Positions 1 to 5,600 of a DNA stretch of 7,523 nucleotides are shown here, one piece after another. Each line of letters begins with the position of its first letter. Positions within the stretch are counted from its first letter, which is position 1. This DNA is from Pseudomonadota bacterium (GTDB lineage Bacteria > Desulfobacterota > Desulfobacteria > Desulfobacterales > RPRI01): contig JAHJQU010000334.1 in the NCBI GenBank assembly GCA_018819005.1, forward strand, positions 1-7,523, in the 5' to 3' direction. Below the pieces are notes generated by a model. It was not told where the DNA came from. It ran no database searches and worked only from the letters and a program-made list of their open reading frames with translations. Made by a program: the position numbers and the translations under genes.

Positions 1-48
1 CTCCCTGTATTTGCGGATTTTCTTTCCCAAATCTGTCCTGGTTTTCAC
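1..48 (-). CDS. XRE-family HTH regulator, N-terminal 16 codons (partial)
   Basis: The minus strand shows AAAGGAGG, then five bases, then a GTG start followed by 16 sense codons reaching the window edge. The translation, beginning (M)KTRTDLGKKIRKYRE, has the usual opening of helix 1 of a lambda-repressor/XRE helix-turn-helix domain, with the pattern LGxxIRxxRE. Such proteins normally bind palindromic operators as dimers and often repress their own promoter; a palindrome lies about 70 bp upstream. GTG is preferred as start because of the near-perfect Shine-Dalgarno and because no in-frame ATG is seen. Only the first turn of the domain is visible. The family call is therefore probable but not proven, and any C-terminal domain (peptidase, cupin, toxin partner) is unknown. 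Confidence 0.6.
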   Translation of the reverse strand, partial: MKTRTDLGKKIRKYRE

Positions 49-53
49 AGGGA

Positions 54-61
54 CCTCCTTT
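54..61 (-). promoter_or_regulatory. Strong ribosome binding site of the XRE-type gene
   Basis: The minus strand reads AAAGGAGG, matching the anti-Shine-Dalgarno sequence, five bases before the GTG at 48-46. It decides the start codon of the partial regulator gene. Confidence 0.7.
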
Positions 62-93
62 CACAGTTTAAGGTTTATTCGTATTTTTCTTGT

Positions 94-133
94 ATTCAAA
101 CATAGCAATCAAAATAAATCAAGAAAATCTTGA
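94..133 (-). promoter_or_regulatory. Candidate promoter and palindromic operator of the XRE-type gene
   Basis: On the minus strand a -35-like TTGATT (122-117) is followed after 17 bases by a -10-like TTGAAT (99-94, 4 of 6 matches). A perfect 15-bp palindrome TCAAGAAAATCTTGA (119-133; 6-bp arms, 3-bp centre) overlaps the -35. A weaker two-fold element, TTGTATTCAA (90-99), overlaps the -10. Palindromes placed over both promoter elements are typical of autorepressed XRE regulators. The promoter match is modest and the region is AT-rich, so chance is possible. Confidence 0.35.
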
Positions 134-244
134 ATAAAAGGGTGTGGTTTTATAAATAAATCGCAACTCCTTTGTCCAACTCCCTCTAATTTCTTACTTA
201 TTGGAATAATATGGTAGATTTTTTTCGCGTAGAAGTGTTGCTTG

Positions 245-335
245 AGTTGTCGCCTGCAACTACACCTGCTCTGCAACGTCCAGTCTTTCAGGAGGCAAAT
301 AATTTATACCGGGAAGTCAGCCCGGCGCTGGACGT
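245..335. repeat. Nested inverted repeats, possible structured element
   Basis: Within a gene-poor stretch there is a small hairpin AGTTG/CAACT (245-249 with 257-261). It is followed by an 8-bp inverted repeat ACGTCCAG/CTGGACGT (276-283 with 328-335). Inside the latter lies a GC-rich hairpin CCGGG/CCCGG (309-313 with 321-325, 7-base loop). Immediately surrounding DNA is AT-rich. No T-run follows on either strand, so it is not a simple intrinsic terminator. It could be a structured RNA, a palindromic repeat, or a remnant of an element end. I cannot assign it to a known family. Confidence 0.4.
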
Positions 336-369
336 CTCCAAACAAGGCCATTAAATATGATGAAGATGT

Positions 370-498
370 TCAGTCTTTCTTGGCTTTTGTAAGCATTTTT
401 CTGATATAAGTCTCTTTATCCTCCTGTTGAAACAGTACATGCCGTTCTTCAAACTCTTTCCTGGTCATGCCGCCCTGCCACCAAGCCACTTCAGGCAT
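370..498 (-). pseudogene. Short coding remnant, unknown family
   Basis: The minus strand is open for 61 codons after an upstream stop. It encodes a protein-like sequence ending in KAKKD, with a charged region around MTRKEFEERH and a tryptophan pair just before it. The boundaries given run from the first in-frame ATG (498) to the TGA (372-370), 42 residues; a second ATG is at 468. Neither ATG has a convincing ribosome binding site, and the frame is closed just upstream of position 552. The amino-acid mix looks like real protein rather than random translation, so I read it as the C-terminal scrap of a decayed gene. I do not recognise the family, and a genuine small gene cannot be excluded. Confidence 0.3.
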
Positions 499-697
499 CC
501 GTGTATTGGAGATGATAAACGAGTTAAGTGTTATCGTATCGTCCTGTACTTTATATCATTATCCAGTGAATAGAGCATGCAAAAATAATAAAGAATTATA
601 CTGACTAAGATGATTATCTGAAAAAAGGCCGCGACTGGCGTTAGCAGGTGAAAAGATGCCGGTAAAGCGTGGTAAATGAATTGCGGATAGCAATGGC
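499..697. other. Gene-poor stretch before the first direct repeat
   Basis: I see no convincing gene, RNA gene or terminator here. A long minus-strand reading frame crosses the region, but it runs antisense through the Smr gene and lacks a ribosome binding site. The DNA leads directly into the 56-bp repeat and may belong to the same decayed element. Confidence 0.4.
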
Positions 698-753
698 ATA
701 GTTACCGATTTTGGCTCAAGGTCTAAGATCCGCCAATATCTGTGGCAGGCTGA
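698..753. repeat. 56-bp direct repeat, copy 1
   Basis: It begins ATAGTTACCGATTTTGGC and matches 1089-1144 at 50 of 56 positions without gaps. In this copy the segment has an added two-fold structure: TTACCGATTT (702-711) and AAATCGGTAA (753-762) are perfect 10-bp inverted repeats. TTGGC (711-715) pairs with GCCAA (732-736) inside them. The 61-bp palindromic unit 702-762 resembles a small palindromic repeat or miniature element. The Smr gene's ATG follows 13 bases after it, so the element forms that gene's immediate leader. Confidence 0.75.
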
Positions 754-775
754 AATCGGTAAATAGGAAGGCAAA

Positions 776-1054
776 ATGAAACCTGTTAAAATACCTATAG
801 AAGATTTTATCGATCTGCACACCTTCAGCCCTGAAGAGGTTTCAGATCTTCTTTCCGAATATTTCTCCGAATGCATAAAAAACGGCATTTTCACGGTGCG
901 GATAATACACGGTAAAGGCCGCGGTTTTCTCAAAAACAGCGTCGTGAAAATATTGAAAAAGAGCCCATTTGTGGAGTCCTTCAAAGACGCCCCGATGGAA
1001 GCAGGAGGCTGGGGCGCCACTATCGTCGAACTGAAAAAAGAGGAAAAAGCCTGA
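776..1054 (+). CDS. Stand-alone Smr-domain protein
   Basis: This 92-residue protein is essentially one Smr (small MutS-related) domain. Visible hallmarks are DLH at residues 13-15, the strand-loop VRIIHGKGRG at about 41-50 with the HGKG motif, and a C-terminal GGWGATIVEL strand. Smr domains are known as DNA- or RNA-binding domains with nicking endonuclease activity in several members, including MutS2 C-termini; whether this one cuts nucleic acid is not shown. No signal peptide or membrane segment is seen, so it should be cytoplasmic. ATG at 776 follows AGGAAGG at a suitable distance, and the gene ends with tandem TGA TAG stops. It is the only complete + strand gene here and points away from the restriction locus. 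Two 56-bp direct repeats flank it, suggesting it may have been captured or framed by a rearrangement. Its own promoter is not evident. Confidence 0.85.
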   Translation: MKPVKIPIEDFIDLHTFSPEEVSDLLSEYFSECIKNGIFTVRIIHGKGRGFLKNSVVKILKKSPFVESFKDAPMEAGGWGATIVELKKEEKA

Positions 1055-1088
1055 TAGAAAAAAATTATTTATTTACATTTCAAGAGGA

Positions 1089-1144
1089 ATAGTTACAGAT
1101 TTTGGCTCAAGGTCTCAGGTACGCCAATATCTGTGGCGAGCTGA
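1089..1144. repeat. 56-bp direct repeat, copy 2, joined to an hsdR fragment
   Basis: Matches copy 1 (698-753) at 50 of 56 positions. The inner TTGGC/GCCAA stem is kept, but the outer right arm of the palindrome is missing. From about 1138 onward the sequence becomes hsdR 5' coding sequence instead. The two homologies share the bases GAGCTGA at the junction, so the breakpoint may lie in this microhomology. Confidence 0.75.
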
Positions 1145-1212
1145 CCGAGGAGGGGCTTTTCGACGTGATTGCGCTCGTCAAGCTTGATATATTGGGGTGT
1201 TTTGTCCTGCAT
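1093..1212 (-). pseudogene. HsdR N-terminal fragment, second copy (type I restriction endonuclease subunit)
   Basis: This 39-codon frame starts MQDKTPQYIKLDE and continues with NHVEKPLL, the typical start of type I restriction R subunits. HsdR is normally around 1000 residues and is the motor and nuclease subunit of the HsdRMS complex. Similarity to the other copy (2299-2538) stops after residue 26 (QLA). The last 13 residues are translated from the 56-bp direct repeat and end in TAA. The ATG overlaps the fic stop as TGATG, and an AGAGGAAA stretch lies six bases before it, so it was probably translationally coupled to fic. The two hsdR copies differ at about 14 of 79 aligned bases but at only 4 of 26 residues. 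This points to two diverged functional alleles rather than a recent duplication of a dead copy. Confidence 0.75.
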
Positions 1213-1216
1213 CAGG
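1138..1216. repeat. fic-hsdR junction repeat, copy B
   Basis: Aligns with 2461-2542 at about 80% identity with one 3-base gap. It covers the fic stop/hsdR start (TGATG) and the first 26 hsdR codons. Confidence 0.7.
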
Positions 1217-2234
1217 TTTCCTCTTTGTTCAGCAATTGTAAACCGCGCGCCGTCAGACGGTATTTCTGATTACGGGCGCGGGGTGTGCCGGGCTGGGTCA
1301 TCTCGATCAATCCCGCCTCCAGGGCTGGGTGGAGGTAGTTCTTGCGGAACGTAGGCCGATGGGAAAGTCCTAGTTCGGTCATGATATCGACCGCGCTACG
1401 TTGCGATTTCCGCAACGCGAGAAGCAGCCACATAACTTGGTCGCTTTGATGATCGCTTTCTTGGTCGCTCGTGAGGGCTGACTCTTCAATTGCCCGCAGA
1501 ATGGCGGCGAGCATGAATTCGATAAATGCGGTGGCATCGGCAGTATGATCGGCCAGGCCGAGTGCGGCGTAGTAGTCCTGTTGACGGTCGCGGATGATGC
1601 TTTCCACAGGGAGGAGGGCAAAGATCGGCCGCCACTGGGTCAGGATCAGAGTCTGCCAGAGACGCCCCAACCTGCCGTTGCCGTCCTCGAAAGGATGGAT
1701 GAACTCGAATTCGTAGTGGAAAACGCAACTGGCGACAAGAGGATGCTCGTCGGTCTTTTCCAGCCAGGTGAGCAGATCGTCCATGAGTGCCGGCACACGC
1801 TCGGCGGATGGCGCAACGTGGATGACCTCTCCTCCCCGCCGGATGCCGACCCCGCCGGAACGGAAATACCCGGGTTCATCAACCAGCCCGGCCATCAACA
1901 GGCTATGCGCGGCAAGCAGGTCCGTACGGGAATGGGCAGTCCAGTCCGGCAGTTTCTCATATGCGGCAAAGGCGTTGCGCACTTCCTGAATTTCACGGGG
2001 TTGCGCCAACACCCGTTTGCCGGAGATCACCGCCGTGACCTGTTCGAGACTCAGCGAGTTGCCTTCGATAGCCAGGGATGCCTGAACGATTTTGATGCGG
2101 TTGCCGCGCCGCAGGATGGGAATGGCGGTGCTCTCCGAATGCAACCGAAGATTGCCCAGAGCCTCCCCGATCTGCTCGATGCTATGCAGAATGCCGGGGG
2201 TGATGCGGTAAGGCGGTGCGTATTGGTCAGTCAT
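1212..2234 (-). CDS. Fic family protein (predicted AMPylase-type), class II
   Basis: This 340-residue protein has the complete Fic active-site motif HPFEDGNGRLGR at 180-191. In Fic proteins the histidine deprotonates a target hydroxyl and the DGNGR part holds the nucleotide, so the usual reaction is transfer of AMP from ATP to a protein. An N-terminal inhibitory motif (S/T)xxxE(G/N) is present as SLAIEG at 53-58, the class II arrangement in which an intramolecular glutamate blocks the ATP site. The C-terminus (about 265-335) looks like a winged helix, after a Ser/Asp/Gln-rich linker SDQESDHQSDQ at 256-266. The start is supported by GAGG seven bases before ATG. No frameshift or lost motif is seen. 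It lies between two broken hsdR starts and overlaps the downstream one by TGATG. Fic genes of this type are often found in type I restriction loci, where their role is unclear. Its target is unknown. Confidence 0.9.
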   Translation of the reverse strand: MTDQYAPPYRITPGILHSIEQIGEALGNLRLHSESTAIPILRRGNRIKIVQASLAIEGNSLSLEQVTAVISGKRVLAQPREIQEVRNAFAAYEKLPDWTAHSRTDLLAAHSLLMAGLVDEPGYFRSGGVGIRRGGEVIHVAPSAERVPALMDDLLTWLEKTDEHPLVASCVFHYEFEFIHPFEDGNGRLGRLWQTLILTQWRPIFALLPVESIIRDRQQDYYAALGLADHTADATAFIEFMLAAILRAIEESALTSDQESDHQSDQVMWLLLALRKSQRSAVDIMTELGLSHRPTFRKNYLHPALEAGLIEMTQPGTPRARNQKYRLTARGLQLLNKEET

Positions 2235-2302
2235 TGTTCAACCTCACTTCTTTTGGGAATTCTGAGCAGTTGCTCAGCATGTCCATCTGTGCCTTTTCTC
2301 AT
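2231..2302 (-). CDS. 23-codon ORF linking hsdR fragment and fic, doubtful gene
   Basis: A short frame MRKGTDGHAEQLLRIPKRS... starts inside the hsdR fragment's stop (ATGA overlap) and ends TGA overlapping the fic ATG (again ATGA). The double overlap is the pattern of coupled operon genes. The sequence could equally be the C-terminal stub of whatever gene originally preceded fic. A 14-bp palindrome TGAGCAGTTGCTCA lies within it. I do not recognise it, and it lacks its own clear ribosome binding site. Confidence 0.25.
   Translation of the reverse strand: MRKGTDGHAEQLLRIPKRSEVEQ
2263..2276. repeat. 14-bp palindrome upstream of fic
   Basis: TGAGCAGTTGCTCA has perfect 6-base arms around a 2-base centre, 29 bp before the fic start. 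It could be an operator for fic or chance; no promoter elements were clearly seen next to it. Confidence 0.25.
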
Positions 2303-2538
2303 GCCGTTCCGACCATCTGCTTATCGGCCATCCAGTGGTTGATGCTCTTAAACTGCTCCCTCAGAACCGGCAGCATTACCATCTCGGTAAAATTTTCGCG
2401 ATAGGTGTCGCCGGGGTGCTGTTTGTTGTCCAGGTCGAGGATCTCCCAGACCAACCCGGCGAGCTGATCGAGCAGCGGCTTTTCGACGTGGTTGCTTTCA
2501 TCGAGTTTGATGTGCTGGGGTGCTTTGTCTTGGGTCAT
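2299..2538 (-). pseudogene. HsdR N-terminal fragment, first copy (type I restriction endonuclease subunit)
   Basis: This 79-codon frame begins MTQDKAPQHIKLDESNHVEK and continues with LLDQLAGL.WEILDLDN, then the segment FTEMVMLPVLREQ and SINHW. These are the conserved opening of type I R subunits ahead of the PD-(D/E)xK nuclease domain. A full HsdR has about 1000 residues; here the match ends around residue 75 (ADKQM) and a stop follows. Nuclease, helicase and C-terminal domains are therefore missing and the product cannot restrict. Its ATG is joined to the upstream fic remnant by TGATG, exactly as in the second copy. The following 23-codon ORF and fic begin directly at the breakpoint, suggesting a deletion that fused hsdR to the region upstream of another fic. 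Confidence 0.8.
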
Positions 2539-2542
2539 CAGG
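2461..2542. repeat. fic-hsdR junction repeat, copy A
   Basis: Counterpart of 1138-1216. It includes the TGATG junction and the first hsdR codons. Beyond 2461 this copy continues with genuine hsdR sequence, while copy B turns into the 56-bp repeat. Confidence 0.7.
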
Positions 2543-2618
2543 CGTTCTCTTTCTTAAGCAGTTTATCAACGCAACGTTTTACTTGGTCCGTTTGATGGTC
2601 GCTTTCCTGATCGCTATT
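2538..2618 (-). pseudogene. Fic C-terminal remnant with internal deletion
   Basis: This minus-strand frame encodes SDQESDHQTDQV, matching the linker of the intact Fic protein (residues 256-267) with one change. It then jumps to a tail LLKKENA and a stop resembling the intact C-terminus LLNKEET. The whole winged-helix part, about 60 residues, is missing. An in-frame stop (2621-2619) closes it upstream. A few bases earlier the minus strand reads TEFM, like IEFM in the intact Fic before the linker, hinting at a second deletion. The TGA overlaps the hsdR ATG as TGATG. There is no start codon, so this is a dead scrap showing that a second fic gene once stood here. Confidence 0.65.
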
Positions 2619-2656
2619 TCATGAACTCAGTCATCCTCGCCCGGAAAGTTGAGTGA

Positions 2657-5600
2657 TTAATATATACCCCAATCATGTTCTTCATCGCGACATTTTTCCC
2701 TGTCTATCATTTTCGTAAGATAGCCTATCCGCCTATTCACCCATTCTCTGACTTCCACTTTTTCATGATTTTTTAAAAATTCGAACATTGATAATTCTCT
2801 TTGATAATGGGGGACTAGTGATCCAGTCCATCCAAAAGTACTAATGTTAGTTGTCAGAGCAGATAACACTTCTTTATTATCTCCAAAATTATCGATTAAG
2901 AACGTTGCACGCGGCGATATTTTTGTACCTTCCTCAGTCTCTAATATTATGTCGGTTACTTCGGCAACAAATTTCGGGGCAATGTCAGGTTCTTGAAAGC
3001 ACCAGTCCCTTAATAAATCATCAGGAAGGTCGGCCAATACACTTGGTTTCATTTTTTCAAATGTATTTTCGGTATTAAGGAGGTGAGACAGTCTATATTT
3101 TTTCAGTGGGTCGGCATTTTTAATTGCATCCGAAAACGCAGGCCAAACTTCGCGACCATGTTGACGAAAAATGATTCGAGTTATCGGCTTAACGTAATGC
3201 AATAAATCACTGTAACTGATTTCATCTAAACAAGCCGCAATGATGTTACACGATATCGTGACGGCAAAATCCACTCCCTCGGTGGCAAGTAGCTTTTCAG
3301 TGATGTCCTTCCAGTGGTACATTTCATGTTGATTTTGTATTGCAGATTTATTGATGGGCATTTTTATAATAATCTCTTTGGCAACCGTCTTACAAACCTG
3401 CCATCTTTCTGCATTACCTTGACAATACATATAGAGAATATCACTTGCTATCCATGCCGCATTATCAGATATTGCAGCAAGATCCAGCGCGAAGCGACAA
3501 ACAATACTTGGTGATAGATGTTCCAATGGCCTTCCATAAACCAGCGCATTCGCCAAATTGGGACTCATTTTCTTCTGGTGTATCAGTTTAACTAAGAGCT
3601 GTAGTTGCTGCGGGGCGGCCGCCCCGGAGGTTATGATATTTGCGTAATAGGGAATCAGTGTTTCTCTTAAGGACAATTTTTCAACTGTGGCTTCCCATTG
3701 TGATGAGTCGGATACAAATACGCCATTGAGAATGCCAAGCAAAAAGTTAATATTTGGTTTTTCGATCTTGCTGACTCTCTCAACAACTTCAGATAGCAGC
3801 GGTTCCCACTTACCTGCCGATTGGACTAAATTTGATGCAAAAAAATAAGCAAGACGCTGATCCCCAGTCATTAAGTCAGCCAGATATGGAATAATAATAT
3901 TCACGTCTGATGACAGTTCTGTAGCTAATGCTTTGGCATTATTTGCTGCCATATCTATAAAGTGCCCATTTTCACCTTTCTCATGTTCATATGGGGGTTC
4001 AGTCACATAAAGTTTCAATCGTTCACCTAACTCTGTAGGTGTTAAAAGCTGAATCCATTCTTCTAATTTGGTTTTCCCCTCCAAAGGCATTTTACCACCT
4101 TCATAACGCAAACAATCCTTTATGTTATCTAACGCAGCTGACCAGAGCGGGCCTTCTATTGCGACTATCCTTCTGATAACTGCGTCGAGCTTATCAACTC
4201 GGCCATATTGCATTAAGCCACGTATATTGTTTGCTATCGCTGCTTTTGCTTTTGCCGCATGCGTATCTTTTTTCTCAACAAGTTCGCAAAGACGTTGTAA
4301 GGCTTCCTCCCAATAAGTAAAAGCTTCTCCCCATACTTTAGGTCTCCATTCTTGAAGGGGGGCTCCGCTTCCTTGGTATTCAGCGCCTACCATCCGTATT
4401 CCCTCGTGGGTATCAATAGCTTGTGTCATAGCTTCAATAGCGATACCTCGAACATTCGCCGTACCGCATTCTAAAGCACGATCAATTACTCTTAGACGAA
4501 GGTGTGGCGGGGCTTCCGTTCCCGACAAAAATGTATTAAATAATTGCTTAAAATGGCCTGTTGCATTATTGCTCCAACTTTCGTTTTCTGCTGATGCCAA
4601 TAACAAGAGAGAAGTTGCCGATTCTTCAAAGCATGATTCATGAAAACATAGCTTTTCTAAAGCAATGACAAGGTTACGGCGTACTTCACCACTGGCGGCA
4701 AAAAGCTCTTCATTATTCAATACACTAATAACTTGGGATAATGATCTACTCGTCACATCGGGGTTCACCTCAACGAAAGAGCGGAAAAGACGAGAACCCC
4801 GATCAGATAGGATCATTTCCGCTTGCCCAAAAGGGCCTTGTAGCCCACACAATTCTTCAGTTAGCGATTTAACTTCAGGAAGAAAATCAAGACGGGAAAT
4901 TTGATTGCAGAAACTTTCAACCAAACTGTCAGGCATATCTGACGCAATAAGTTTCTTTTGCTTTTGCGGACGCGTCTGTCGCCACCATTCCGCAGCTAAC
5001 CTGATGGCCAGCGGTTTCGGAACCACCATCGCAAAACGGCCACGCCTATCAATAATTCCCCGCTGCTCGAAACGCTTTACACATGCATAAAACATGTCTA
5101 AATCTAATTCGACTACATTTTGTGCAATAAACTCATATTCAAAAGCAACTTCATCATCCAATCCAAATCGATCAAACAAGGCACAGCCTTGTAAAATCTT
5201 TTCATCAATATCAATGGGATCTCGGCCACCCCATATCATTTTACGCGCCAGTTCGTCATTATTCAGACGCCCCATCTCAGGTTCACAATCAAGTCGTGCA
5301 TCCGCAAGCAGCACTGCCATTTGTGGAAATCCTTGTGCAAAGGCTGCGACACGATCAATGTCCGGTATTGTGCGACCATAAACAGGTTCCAACATTTGTT
5401 TAATATGGCTGTCGGATAGCTGTTTTAATCGCACCGTTTCCGTTTGCGAGCTACCCTGTTCCAAATTATAATCGAGAGTTAGGAGGCTTAGTTTACTATC
5501 CGTCCGCTTTATTTCCTTTATTAACTTTTCATGTAGTGAAACTTCACAATTGTCGACAACAATTATCCCCTCGAGCCCACACTGAACCCAATCGCATACT

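Noticed and set aside
245..335. Integron attC site
   Set aside because: The palindromic outline fits loosely, but the GTTRRRY and RYYYAAC core sites are absent.
270..340. Resemblance to cobalamin or molybdenum-cofactor riboswitches (CCGGGAAGTCAGCCCGG)
   Set aside because: Only a short string is similar. The other conserved boxes are not found, and no fitting gene follows on either strand.
559..1020. 153-codon minus-strand frame through the Smr gene
   Set aside because: It runs antisense to the Smr domain, whose motifs are clear on the + strand, and it has no ribosome binding site or recognisable domain.
2231..2302. Small antitoxin partner of Fic (FicA-like)
   Set aside because: The Fic protein carries its own inhibitory motif at 53-58, and the 23-residue ORF has no (S/T)xxxE(G/N) motif.
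1545..2342. 265-codon + strand frame opposite fic
   Set aside because: Fic motifs are unambiguous on the minus strand; the long opposite frame is expected in GC-rich coding DNA.
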